A program made the position numbers and the translations under genes. Under the pieces are notes generated by a model. It saw only the letters and a list, made by a program, of their open reading frames with translations, was not told the origin of the DNA and did no database searches. A stretch of DNA of 64,000 nucleotides from JBHGBM01 sp041946965. GTDB lineage: Bacteria; Acidobacteriota; Terriglobia; Bryobacterales; Bryobacteraceae. The DNA is taken from NCBI GenBank assembly GCA_041946965.1, contig JBHGBM010000006.1, forward strand, positions 47,056 to 111,055, written 5' to 3'. Shown in pieces: positions 31,721-40,943 of this stretch. The stretch's first letter is position 1; each line of letters begins with the position of its first letter.

Positions 31721-33445
31721 ATGGCCATCGACCAGAACGACGAGCGGCGGGAAACGGGAACCCAGCCCGGCGCCGAAGACTACGAGGAACTGCTCGATGA
31801 TTACACTCACTTCGCCCCGCCCGCGGAAGGCGAGATCCTACAGGGCACGGTCGTAAAAGTATCCGCCAAGGAAGTCATCATCGATTTCGGATACAAATCC
31901 GAAGGCCTCGTTCCCATCGAACAGTTTCAGGGTCCCGAAGGGCATGTCAGCGTCCAGGCGGGCGACGTGGTGGATGTGATGATCGACCACGGCGAATCGC
32001 CCGAGGGCTACGTCCTGCTCTCGCACTCCAAGGCCGCGCGACTGCGCGTGTGGGAGAACCTCGAGCGCGCCTTTGAGGAACAACTGATTGTCTCCGGACA
32101 CGTGCTGGGCCGTGTGAAGGGCGGCCTTTCGGTGGATGTGGGAGTCAAGGCGTTCATGCCCGGTTCGCAGGCCGACCCGCGTCCGGTCCACAACCTGGAC
32201 ATGTTCGTCGGCCAGGACATCCCGGTCAAGGTGATCAAGCTCAACCGCCGCCGCGGCAACGTGGTGGTTTCGCGCAAGCTGGCGGTCGAGCAGGAAATTA
32301 ACGAACGCAAGACTGAAACGCTGGAGCACCTGGAAGAAGGCGCGGTGGTCACCGGGGTGGTCAAAAACCTGACCGAGTACGGCGCCTTTGTGGACCTGGG
32401 CGGCATTGACGGCCTGCTGCACGTCACCGACATGTCGTACGGGCGCGTGGGACATCCCTCCGAGGTCGTCCATGTGGGCGACGAGATCACCGTCAAGATC
32501 CTGAAATTCGACAAGCTCAAGGAGCGCGTTTCGCTGGGCATCAAGCAGCTCGCGCCGGATCCCTGGGACACCGTGGGCGAGCGCTACCCGGTTCACGCGC
32601 GCGTGATCGGGCGGGTGGTGAACGTGACCGACTACGGCGCTTTCGTGGAGCTCGAGCCGGGCGTCGAGGGCCTCATCCACATCAGTGAGATGACCTGGTC
32701 GCGCCGCATGAAGCATCCGTCGAAGGTGTGCAAGCCCGGCGACCAGGTGGAAGCCGTGGTGCTCGAGATCCAGCCGCGCGACCGCCGCATCTCCCTCGGC
32801 CTGAAGCAGCTCGAGCCCAACCCGTGGACCACCGTGGACACGCGCTACAGCGTCGGCTCGGTGGTGGAAGGCCGCGTCCGGAACATGACCGATTTCGGCG
32901 CCTTCATCGAGATCGAGGAAGGCATAGACGGCCTGGTGCACGTCTCCGATCTCTCCTGGACCAAGCGCGTCAAGCATCCTTCCGAGGTGCTCAAGAAGGG
33001 GCAGTTGGTTCAGGCGGTCATCCTGAACATCGACGCCAAGTCGCACCGGCTCTCGCTCGGCATCAAGCAGTTGCAGCCCGACGCCTGGGAGCTGTACTTC
33101 CAGAATCACCAGGTGGGCGACACCGTGCACGGCAAGATCGCGCGCCTGGCAAGCTTCGGCGCTTTCGTGGAGCTGGCCGAGGGAGTGGAAGGGCTGTGCC
33201 ACTTCTCGGAGATTCCCGGTTACGCCGGCCGCAAAGCGGGCGCCGCCCCGCCCGTCGCGGTGGGCCAGGAGTTCGATTTCAAGATCGTGAAGATGAGCGA
33301 GGCGGAAAAGAAGATCGGGCTCAGCCTCAAAGCCGTCTCCGAAGACGAGGAAAAGACGCGGCTGGAAGACTACCAGCGTCAGGCCGCCGCCGCCACCAGC
33401 ACCATCGAGGAGGTCATGAGCTTCAAGGACCGGAACGCGCAGTAG
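31721..33445 (+). CDS. rpsA: 30S ribosomal protein S1
   Basis: RNA-binding protein of the small subunit that brings mRNA to the ribosome. Six S1 repeats can be counted: GEILQGTVVKVSAKEVIIDF, SGHVLGRVKGGLSVDVG, VVTGVVKNLTEYGAFVDLG, ARVIGRVVNVTDYGAFVELE, GSVVEGRVRNMTDFGAFIEI and GDTVHGKIARLASFGAFVEL. Six repeats and 574 residues match the full-length gram-negative form. GGAGG (31709-31713) precedes the ATG. It is followed by an HU/IHF gene as in many proteobacteria (rpsA-ihfB), 60 bases downstream. Confidence 0.97.
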   Translation: MAIDQNDERRETGTQPGAEDYEELLDDYTHFAPPAEGEILQGTVVKVSAKEVIIDFGYKSEGLVPIEQFQGPEGHVSVQAGDVVDVMIDHGESPEGYVLLSHSKAARLRVWENLERAFEEQLIVSGHVLGRVKGGLSVDVGVKAFMPGSQADPRPVHNLDMFVGQDIPVKVIKLNRRRGNVVVSRKLAVEQEINERKTETLEHLEEGAVVTGVVKNLTEYGAFVDLGGIDGLLHVTDMSYGRVGHPSEVVHVGDEITVKILKFDKLKERVSLGIKQLAPDPWDTVGERYPVHARVIGRVVNVTDYGAFVELEPGVEGLIHISEMTWSRRMKHPSKVCKPGDQVEAVVLEIQPRDRRISLGLKQLEPNPWTTVDTRYSVGSVVEGRVRNMTDFGAFIEIEEGIDGLVHVSDLSWTKRVKHPSEVLKKGQLVQAVILNIDAKSHRLSLGIKQLQPDAWELYFQNHQVGDTVHGKIARLASFGAFVELAEGVEGLCHFSEIPGYAGRKAGAAPPVAVGQEFDFKIVKMSEAEKKIGLSLKAVSEDEEKTRLEDYQRQAAAATSTIEEVMSFKDRNAQ

Positions 33446-33505
33446 GTTGCAAATTCAAGTAAATCAAGAGATACTGCGGGTCTAGACACAAGGAGAAATG
33501 GACGC

Positions 33506-33841
33506 ATGACCAAGGCCGATTTAATAGAAGAAGTCTCCCGCGTGGTAGAGATGACGCGCAAGGAGTCCGAGGTCATCGTGGAAGCGATCTTCGATAGCAT
33601 CGTGCGCTCGCTCCGCACCGGCGATAAGATCGAGATCCGCGGGTTCGGCAGCTTCCGCACGCGCCAGCGCCAGCCGCGCATCGGCCGCAACCCAAAGACG
33701 GGCGCCCGCGTGGAAGTGCCCGCAAAGAAGATTCCCTACTTCAAGCCGAGCAAGGAACTGAAGGACGTGGTGAACAATTCCGGCCCCAGCCCCCAGCCAG
33801 CCCCCGTTCCGCCCGCCTCCGAGCAGGTCCCCACGCCGTAA
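33506..33841 (+). CDS. HU/IHF-family DNA-bending protein
   Basis: Nucleoid protein that bends or wraps DNA as a dimer. The 90-residue core has MTKADLIEEVSRVVEMTRKE, IEIRGFGSFRTRQR and the flexible arm GRNPKTGARVEVPAKK, closing with YFKPSKELK. A proline-rich tail of about 18 residues (PSPQPAPVPPASEQVPTP) is added at the C-terminus, longer than in E. coli HU or IHF. The position after rpsA favours an IHF-beta-like role, but sequence alone does not separate HU from IHF. Its TAA overlaps the ATG of the HIT gene. Confidence 0.92.
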   Translation: MTKADLIEEVSRVVEMTRKESEVIVEAIFDSIVRSLRTGDKIEIRGFGSFRTRQRQPRIGRNPKTGARVEVPAKKIPYFKPSKELKDVVNNSGPSPQPAPVPPASEQVPTP

Positions 33842-34326
33842 TGGATTATCTCTGGAGTCCGTGGCGGTATCAGTACGTCACCACGGCGGACAAAACGGCG
33901 GAGTGCATTTTCTGCGACGCCGCCGGCCGTTGTGACGACCGCGAGAACCTGATCGTGTGGCGCGGCGCCCGCTGTTTCGTGATCTTGAACCGTTACCCCT
34001 ACACCTCCGGGCACCTCATGGTGGTCCCGTATGCGCACGTGGCCACTCTCGAGGAACTCGACGACGAGACCACGGTCGAGATGGCGCGGACCGTGCGGGC
34101 GGCCTCCGGCCACCTGCGGCGTCTGTACAGCCCGGACGGCATGAACGTCGGCATGAACATCGGCAAGTGCGCGGGCGCGGGCGTGGCCGGACACGTGCAC
34201 GCCCACGTACTGCCCCGCTGGGTGGGAGACTCCAGCTTCATGACCACGGTCGGAGAAACGCGCGTGCTGCCCGAAGACCTCGCCACCACCTGGCGCCGCC
34301 TCACCACCGAAATGTGGGCAGCCTGA
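33841..34326 (+). CDS. HIT-family hydrolase (Ap4A phosphorylase-like)
   Basis: Histidine-triad nucleotide phosphorylase/hydrolase. The triad is GHVHAHVLPRW; CIFCDAAGRCDD gives the zinc-type cysteines; LNRYPYTSGHLMVVPYAHV is the typical first domain. Members of this sub-branch (MDYLWSPWR start) are often Ap4A phosphorylases clearing dinucleoside polyphosphates. Length is 161 residues. The start overlaps the HU/IHF stop as TAATG, so translation is coupled. tRNA-Arg follows on the opposite strand. Confidence 0.9.
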   Translation: MDYLWSPWRYQYVTTADKTAECIFCDAAGRCDDRENLIVWRGARCFVILNRYPYTSGHLMVVPYAHVATLEELDDETTVEMARTVRAASGHLRRLYSPDGMNVGMNIGKCAGAGVAGHVHAHVLPRWVGDSSFMTTVGETRVLPEDLATTWRRLTTEMWAA

Positions 34327-34334
34327 AGGAAGAA

Positions 34335-34411
34335 TGGCAGGCGCGGCGGGATTCGAACCCACGACCCCCGGCTTAGAAGGCCGGTGCTCTATCCACCTGA
34401 GCTACGCGCCC
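34335..34411 (-). tRNA. tRNA-Arg (anticodon TCT), CCA encoded
   Basis: Read on the minus strand, a full cloverleaf is visible. The acceptor stem is GGGCGCG/CGCGCCT (a terminal G-U pair), the D-arm begins TAGCTCAG, the anticodon stem CCGGC/GCCGG encloses the loop CTTCTAA with anticodon TCT (reads AGA and AGG), and the T-arm is GTGGGTTCGAATCC. The discriminator G is followed by an encoded CCA (34335-34337). Total 77 bases with CCA. Confidence 0.95.
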
Positions 34412-34466
34412 GCGAGTGCGTTCCCCTTGATTGTACCGCGCGGGTGGACGGCGCCGAGCCGTGGGT

Positions 34467-34472
34467 TATAAT
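34467..34472 (+). promoter_or_regulatory. -10 box of the csp-infA unit
   Basis: Perfect TATAAT (34467-34472), predicted start near 34479 and a leader of about 88 bases before csp. A TGGACG at 34445 with a 16-base spacer is a weak -35. Cold-shock genes often have long regulatory leaders; I cannot show a thermosensor here. Confidence 0.55.
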
Positions 34473-34566
34473 GAGGGGGATCCGGCGGTCATCTTGCGCG
34501 GTCCGCACATGGCAGGGAAGCTGCGCCGATGCAGCCGGGTTTTCTTGAGAAGGAAAAGGGAGCACG

Positions 34567-34770
34567 ATGAAAGAAAAGGGTACAGTGAAGTGGTTCAATG
34601 CAGCCAAGGGCTACGGATTCATTCAGCGCGAGAACGGCGAGGACGTTTTTGTCCATTTCTCCGCAATCCAGTCCCAAGGTTATCGCACGCTGAACGAAGG
34701 CGCGCAGGTGGAGTTTGAAGTGACGCGCGGTCCTAAAGGGCTGCAAGCAGCCAACGTCACGGTCGCATAA
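34567..34770 (+). CDS. csp: Cold-shock protein (CspA family)
   Basis: A 67-residue single cold-shock domain that binds single-stranded RNA and DNA and melts secondary structure. RNP1 is KGYGFIQ and RNP2 is VFVHFS, both intact, with the usual start KGTVKWFNAAKG. GGGAG precedes the ATG. A hairpin and then infA follow, suggesting co-regulation of an RNA chaperone and an initiation factor. Confidence 0.95.
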   Translation: MKEKGTVKWFNAAKGYGFIQRENGEDVFVHFSAIQSQGYRTLNEGAQVEFEVTRGPKGLQAANVTVA

Positions 34771-34785
34771 GGAGGCGCCGCGGTG

Positions 34786-34812
34786 TGCGGGCCGGATCTG
34801 TTCTGGCCCGCA
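34786..34812 (+). other. Hairpin between csp and infA
   Basis: TGCGGGCC (34786-34793) pairs with GGCCCGCA (34805-34812). Three further pairs (GGA/TCT with one G-U) leave a five-base loop. There is no T-tract after it, so it is more likely a processing or attenuation element than a simple terminator. It lies 28 bases before the infA start. Confidence 0.5.
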
Positions 34813-34840
34813 TGGAAGTAAAAATCCAATCTGGAGGGCT

Positions 34841-35059
34841 ATGAGCAAGGAAGACAGCATTGAAGTAACCGGAACCGTTCTAGAGAAATTTCCCAGCGGC
34901 CTGTTCAGTGTACAACTCGATCACGACCGGGTCGTTCTGGCACACCTGGCCGGCCGCCTTCGACGCAACCGTATTCGGGTTCTGGCCGGCGATAAAGTCA
35001 CGCTGGAACTCTCCCCTTACGATCTGACCAAGGGACGCATCACGTTCCGCCATCGTTAA
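34841..35059 (+). CDS. infA: Translation initiation factor IF-1
   Basis: OB-fold factor that occupies the ribosomal A site during initiation. The 72 residues match: EVTGTVLEKFPSGLFSVQLD, VLAHLAGRLRRNRIRVLAGD and VTLELSPYDLTKGRITFRHR. GGAGG precedes the ATG closely. infA normally sits in the rpl/rps operon near rpmJ; here it is downstream of csp. It may be a second copy. The region 35060-35286 after it holds no gene. Confidence 0.93.
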   Translation: MSKEDSIEVTGTVLEKFPSGLFSVQLDHDRVVLAHLAGRLRRNRIRVLAGDKVTLELSPYDLTKGRITFRHR

Positions 35060-35256
35060 TTCCGCGGCGTTTGACCCCGTTGCAGCAAATCCGCCGCCGG
35101 TATCAAATTTCACAAACGAAAAGCTGGTTCGCGTGTTAAAAACGTAGTGAAGCCGGGGATCCCCGCGCGCGGAAAGCGAGTGTCTGTTGGCTCGAGCTGG
35201 AGACGCCGTTCCCCTCACGTGAAATTACTTCGTCACCCGCCGTTTTGTTCCTGTAA

Positions 35257-35262
35257 TATATT
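35257..35262 (+). promoter_or_regulatory. -10 box before the AAA+/receiver gene
   Basis: TATATT (35257-35262) predicts a start near 35269, 18 bases before ATG 35287. No good -35 is visible, and there is no Shine-Dalgarno site in front of the ATG. Confidence 0.35.
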
Positions 35263-35286
35263 GAAAACAAGCAGCCTGTTGATCTC

Positions 35287-36819
35287 ATGAAAGAACCCGA
35301 CCTGCCCGACGACAAAAGACCTAACCGGCCCCGCAAGAGTCGTGCGGCCATAATTTCGGCGGAGGGTAATGTGGATCGGCCTAGGAACCCGCAGTCGGGC
35401 AGGCCCCGCCGCCAGACTTCGGACCTGTCGGAGGACCTCACCGCGGTGCTCTCGCAGAAGGTGGTGGGCCAGCCCGCCGCCACCAAGGTCATCGTCCCCT
35501 ACGTTCAGATGTATCAGGCCGGGCTTGCCCCCGAAGGGCGGCCGGTCGGCGTGTTTCTGCTGCTGGGACCGACGGGAACGGGCAAGACCAAGACGGTGGA
35601 AGCGCTCGCCGAAGTATTGCACGGCAGCGAGAAGAACATCCTCAAGATCGATTGCGGGGAGTTCCAGATGGAGCACGAGGTCGCCAAGCTGATTGGCGCG
35701 CCTCCCGGCTATCTGGGGCACCGCGAAACCCAGCCGATGCTTTCGCAGCAGAAGCTGAACGCCGTCACCAGCGAGCGTTGCAGCCTCTCACTGGTGCTGT
35801 TCGACGAGATCGAGAAGGCGGCCCCATCGCTCACCCGGCTGCTGCTCGGCGTGCTCGACAAAGGCATCCTGCGGCTGGGCGATAACTCCGTGGTGAATTT
35901 CGAACGCAGCCTGGTGTTCCTGACCAGCAACCTGGGCGCCCGGGAGATGATGCGCGAAATCAACCCGGATTTCGGCTTCCAGCCCGTGCGGACGGCCGAA
36001 CGCGCGGAACTGCTCAAGAAGCTTCAGAACGTGGCGCTGGTCGCGGTGCGCAAGCGCTTTTCGCCCGAGTTCGTCAACCGCATCGACTGCATCATCACCT
36101 ACCAGCCGCTCACCGCGGAATCGCTGGCGCAGATCCTGGATCACCAGATCACCGACCTTCAGAACCACGTGAACACGCGGCTCGGATCCCGCTCCTTCAC
36201 GCTGGAGGTGCCGTTTGAGGCGCGGCAGTTTCTGCTGAGCAAGGGCACCAGCGCCGAGTACGGCGCACGCGAGCTGAACCGCACCATCCACCGCCACCTG
36301 ACGCAGCCGCTGGCCACCCTGGTGGCCACCCAGCAGGTCATCCCCGGATCGAGGGTGCGGGTGGACGTGGCCGGCAACGGCGAAAGCCTGCACATTCATG
36401 CCGTGGAGGGCGATGTGGCGGAGGCGCCGGCGCACCCCACGGTGTTGATCGTGGACGACAACCGCGACCTGTTGCATTTTCTGGAGCGGCTGATGGCGGA
36501 TGCCGGCTGGAAACTGCTGACCGCGGAATCGGCTGCGGAAGCCAAGAAGCTGGTCTCGAAGCACAAGCCCAACGCGGCGCTGCTCGATTACATGCTGCCG
36601 GACGGCAACGGAGTGGAACTCGGGGTCGAGTTCCTGCAATCGGTGCAGAACATGCTGGTGATCGTCATGACCGGCACCATCCTGCCGCCGGAAGAGGAAG
36701 CGCTGTGCGAGGAGCACAATTTCCCCGTGCTTCGCAAACCTTTCCTGGCCTCCGATGTGATGAACCAGATCCGCAGCCGGTTGCTGCCCACGGCCGGGGC
36801 CACCACGCCCGGCGCATAA
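35287..36819 (+). CDS. Clp-type AAA+ ATPase fused to a response-regulator receiver domain
   Basis: A 510-residue hybrid. Residues 1-50 are basic and probably disordered. Residues 55-375 are one AAA+ module of the ClpB/ClpA second-ring type: Walker A GPTGTGKT (94-101), pore loop GAPPGYLGHRE (Tyr142), Walker B LVLFDEIEKA, sensor 1 TSN (213-215), arginine region RFSPEFVNRID and sensor 2 GARELNR. Residues 384-500 are a receiver domain with the acid pair (VDDN, 390-391), phospho-acceptor Asp434 (LLDYMLPDGNG), Thr462 and Lys484. There is no first AAA ring, no Clp N-domain and no ClpP-binding loop that I can identify. The reading is a phosphorylation-controlled unfoldase or remodelling ATPase; its substrate and kinase are unknown. 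Transcribed alone. Confidence 0.9.
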   Translation: MKEPDLPDDKRPNRPRKSRAAIISAEGNVDRPRNPQSGRPRRQTSDLSEDLTAVLSQKVVGQPAATKVIVPYVQMYQAGLAPEGRPVGVFLLLGPTGTGKTKTVEALAEVLHGSEKNILKIDCGEFQMEHEVAKLIGAPPGYLGHRETQPMLSQQKLNAVTSERCSLSLVLFDEIEKAAPSLTRLLLGVLDKGILRLGDNSVVNFERSLVFLTSNLGAREMMREINPDFGFQPVRTAERAELLKKLQNVALVAVRKRFSPEFVNRIDCIITYQPLTAESLAQILDHQITDLQNHVNTRLGSRSFTLEVPFEARQFLLSKGTSAEYGARELNRTIHRHLTQPLATLVATQQVIPGSRVRVDVAGNGESLHIHAVEGDVAEAPAHPTVLIVDDNRDLLHFLERLMADAGWKLLTAESAAEAKKLVSKHKPNAALLDYMLPDGNGVELGVEFLQSVQNMLVIVMTGTILPPEEEALCEEHNFPVLRKPFLASDVMNQIRSRLLPTAGATTPGA

Positions 36820-36829
36820 ACCGGGCGGA

Positions 36830-37294
36830 TCAGATCTTTTTGAACCAATGCACCGCCCGCGCCACTTCCTCGAAGCCCTCGGAGCGGTACAGCTTGTTGC
36901 CCACGTCGTTGTCCTGAAGGCAATCCAGGTGGACATGCTCGGCGCCCATCTGCTTGAAGTGCGCAATGATCGCCCGGAGCATTTGGCGGCCGTAGCCCAG
37001 GCCCTGCGCCGCGCCATCCACCGCGAGCAGGTCGATGTAGCCGAGACGCGAGCCGGGGTCGTAGGTGCCGGTGGCGCAGGCCACGATCCGGCCGTCCACT
37101 TCGCCCACCAGCACGTACTGGGATTCAAAGACGCGGCGGAAGCGCACCTGCCAGCGCGCGCGCCAGTCCATCCCGTTGAGGGGGCCGAAGCGCGTGTCAA
37201 CCCTTTTGATCCAGGTGATCGGCTCGAAGCTGTCCACCACCATGCGCTCCAGGGTGTCGTAATCTGAAGAGGAAGCCGGACGAAACCGCAGCAC
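36830..37294 (-). CDS. GNAT-family N-acetyltransferase
   Basis: Acetyl-CoA-dependent acetyltransferase of 154 residues. Seen: MLRFRPASSSDYDTLERMVV, the acetyl-CoA-binding strand and loop YIDLLAVDGAAQGLGYGRQM (Q/R-x-x-G-x-G/A) and the closing YRSEGFEEVAR. The acceptor could be a small molecule or a protein N-terminus. The start is GTG 37294 with only a weak ribosome site. Divergent from the ABC operon; the two starts are 56 bases apart. Confidence 0.88.
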   Translation of the reverse strand: MLRFRPASSSDYDTLERMVVDSFEPITWIKRVDTRFGPLNGMDWRARWQVRFRRVFESQYVLVGEVDGRIVACATGTYDPGSRLGYIDLLAVDGAAQGLGYGRQMLRAIIAHFKQMGAEHVHLDCLQDNDVGNKLYRSEGFEEVARAVHWFKKI

Positions 37295-37350
37295 ATCTCT
37301 GTTTTAGCATTCATGGAACAGCCGCGCGCCCGCCTTCGTATTGAAAAGAT

Positions 37351-38289
37351 ATGGCATATCCGGTGATCGAGCTGCACGGCCTGGAGGTGCGGTTCGGCGC
37401 GCGCACCATCCTGGACAAGCTCAGCGGCGTGCTCACCGGCCGCGCCATCGGGCTGCTGGGCCCCAACGGGGCCGGAAAATCCACTTTGCTCAACACGCTG
37501 TTGGGCTTTCACCAGCCCTGGGCCGGCACGGCGCGGATCTTCGGCTGCGACATCCGCATCCCCCGGCAGGCCCGCGAGGTCCGGGGCTTGATCGGCTACA
37601 TGCCGGAAAACGACGCCTTCATCGCCGGGATGAGCGGCATACGCTTCGTGCGCCTGATGGCCGAGCTGAGCGGGCTGCCGCCGCGCGAGGCCATGGAGCG
37701 CGCCCACGAGGCCTTCTTCACGGTCGGACTGGGGGAGGTGCGCTACCGCAACATCGGCACCTACTCGACGGGCATGAAGCAGCTTGCCAAGCTGGCCCAG
37801 GCCATCGCCCACGGCCCCAAGCTGCTGTTTCTCGACGAGCCCACCAACGGCCTCGACCCGCCTGCGCGCCAGCGCATGATCCAGCTCATCCAGGAGATTC
37901 GCGACCGCGGCGGCATGCACCTGATCCTCTCCTCCCATCTGCTGCGCGACGTGGAGGAATGCTGCGACCAGGTGCTCATCCTGAAAGACGGAAAGATCGC
38001 CGCCTTCTGCAACCTGGAGCAGGAACGGCGGGCCAACCGAAAATTCCTGGAGATCGAGACCCGCGGCGCCAACGGCCACTTCCTGGAAGCGCTCGAGCAG
38101 ATGGGCTGCGAGACCGCCGCGGGCGGAGGCGGGCGGCTGAAAGTGGTCATGCCGGATGGGGTCGAAATCCGCCGGCTCTACGCGCTGGCCGTGGAGCAGA
38201 ATGTGCAGATCCGCCGTCTGGCGCACAAGCGCGATTCGCTCGAGGACATTTTCCTGAAAGCCATGGAGGCGCCCAATGGCCGTATATAG
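37351..38289 (+). CDS. ABC transporter ATP-binding protein (ABC-2 export type, first pair)
   Basis: ATPase of an ABC-2 exporter. Walker A GPNGAGKST, signature YSTGMKQLAKLAQ, Walker B LLFLDEPTNGLDPPARQRM and the switch histidine (LILSSHLLRD) are intact. Length 312 residues, with a C-terminal extension typical of this type. It overlaps the permease gene by 14 bases, and four genes follow in the same direction with overlaps at each joint. Confidence 0.93.
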   Translation: MAYPVIELHGLEVRFGARTILDKLSGVLTGRAIGLLGPNGAGKSTLLNTLLGFHQPWAGTARIFGCDIRIPRQAREVRGLIGYMPENDAFIAGMSGIRFVRLMAELSGLPPREAMERAHEAFFTVGLGEVRYRNIGTYSTGMKQLAKLAQAIAHGPKLLFLDEPTNGLDPPARQRMIQLIQEIRDRGGMHLILSSHLLRDVEECCDQVLILKDGKIAAFCNLEQERRANRKFLEIETRGANGHFLEALEQMGCETAAGGGGRLKVVMPDGVEIRRLYALAVEQNVQIRRLAHKRDSLEDIFLKAMEAPNGRI

Positions 38290-39174
38290 GCGAACCTATC
38301 GCGCCTACGACGGGCCGCTGACTCCCTCCGGGCGGCGCTTCCTGGTGATCCCGCGCTACGTTTTCGCGGACATGCGCGGCCGCCGCTTCCTCACCAGTTT
38401 CTTCCTCGTCAGCATGCTCTATCCGCTGGCCTGCGCGCTGCTGATCTACATCAACCAGAACGCCAACTTCTTCAAGCTGCTGCCGGAGGGACCGAAAGCG
38501 GGCTTCCTCAGCATCAACGCCCAGTTCTTCATGACGTTTCTGGGCGTGCAGAGCATGGCGGCGTACTTCCTGACCGCCTTCATCGGGCCGGGGCTGATCG
38601 CGCCGGACCTGGCCAACAACGCGCTGCCGCTGTACCTCTCCCGGCCGTTCTCGCGCGGCGAGTACGTGCTCGGCAAGATCTCCGTGCTCTGGATTCTGCT
38701 CTCGGTGATGACCTGGATTCCCGGCCTGCTGCTTTTCCTGCTCCAGGCCTACCTGGTTGGGTGGAGCTGGGCAAGTGAGAACCTGCGCATCGCCGGGGCG
38801 TTGTTCGCGGGCGCATGGGTGTGGATCATCATCATGTCCCTGCTGGCGCTGGCGCTTTCCGCCTGGGTGAAGTGGAAGCCCGCCGCGGGCGCGCTGGTGC
38901 TGGGCGTGTTCTTCGTCGCCGCCGGCTTCGGAGCCGCTGTCAACGGCGTCATGCGCACCCGCTGGGGCCACCTGATGAACATGAGCCACCTGGTCGGTTC
39001 CGTGTGGGTCTCGATGTTTCAGGATAAGGCCCACCGCGGGGATGGCGCCGCCTTCTTCCGCGTGGCCGCGGGCGAGGAGATCCCGCTGTGGTGCTGCTGG
39101 ACGGCGCTGGCGGTGCTGGCCGCATTCTGCGTGTACCTGCTGGACCGCAAGGTGCGCGGCGCGGAGGTGGTGCG

Positions 39175-39178
<4 letters not shown>
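38276..39178 (+). CDS. ABC-2-type permease, first pair
   Basis: A 300-residue integral membrane protein with about six membrane helices (FLTSFFLVSMLYPLACALLI, FMTFLGVQSMAAYFLTAF, VLWILLSVMTWIPGLLLFLL, AGALFAGAWVWIIIMSLLAL, AAGALVLGVFFVAAGFGAAV, WCCWTALAVLAAFCVYLL). It would form the channel for the upstream ATPase. The substrate is unknown. The start overlaps the ATPase gene, and its TGA overlaps the GTG of the next ATPase as GTGA. Confidence 0.88.
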
Positions 39179-40106
<928 letters not shown>

Positions 40107-40110
<4 letters not shown>

Positions 40111-40937
40111 CGGATTTCCAGGTGTGGCGGGCGCAGATGGCGGCCATCCTGCGGCTGGAATTGAAGAAGACCCTGTTTTCGCGCCGCGGCTGGTGGATCT
40201 ACCTGCTGGCCGCCGGTCCCCCGCTGATCACCTTCCTGCACTCGGTGCACGTGATGAATCGCGGGCGGGCATATTGCAGCGTGGGCGAGGACGGCATGGT
40301 CTACGCCACCATGTTCCAGCTCTTCTACCTGCGCGCGGTGATTTTCTTCGGCTGCCTGGGAATCTTCAGCAACCTGTTCCGCGGCGAGGTGCTGGCACGC
40401 ACATTGCACTACTACTTCCTCTCGCCCGTACGGCGCGAGGTGCTCATGGCGGGCAAGTACCTGGCGGGCCTTATCGCCGCCGTGCTGTTGTTCGGCGGCA
40501 GCGCCGTGCTGGCGTTCATCGGGTTGTTCCTGCACTTCGGCCCGGGATTCCAGGAATTCCTCTGGCGCGGCCAGGGCTTCACCCAAATGCTCACGTATCT
40601 CGGCGTCACGGTGCTCGGCGTGGTGGGATACGGCGCGGTGTTCCTGTTGACCGGGCTGATGTTCCGCAACCCCATGATTCCGGCGGCGGTGGTGCTCGTC
40701 TGGGAAGGCATCAACAACTTCGTGCCGGAGCTGTTGCAGAAAATCAGCGTGATCTTCTATCTGAAATCGCTGTGCCCGGTGCCGGTGCCGCTGCGCGGCC
40801 CGCTGGCGCTGATCGCCGTCATAGGCGAACCGGTCCCCGCCTGGCTCGCGGTTCCCGGCCTGTTGCTGGTGGTGTTCTTCGTTCTGTTTTACGCCGCCGC
40901 CCGCGCGCGCCGCATGGAAGTGAGCTACACGGAGTAA
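40107..40937 (+). CDS. ABC-2-type permease, second pair
   Basis: A 276-residue membrane protein with about six helices (WWIYLLAAGPPLITFL, LFYLRAVIFFGCLGIFSNLF, YLAGLIAAVLLFGGSAVLAF, TVLGVVGYGAVFLLTGLMF, AWLAVPGLLLVVFFVLFYAA). It overlaps the ATPase stop as ATGA. It could form one heteromeric exporter with the first pair, or a separate one; sequence does not decide. Ends seven bases from the convergent metY stop. Confidence 0.88.
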
Positions 40938-40943
40938 CCCGGC

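Noticed and set aside
34335..34411. tRNA-Arg as an integration (att) site
   Set aside because: No integrase and no repeated tRNA 3' end were seen within the window.
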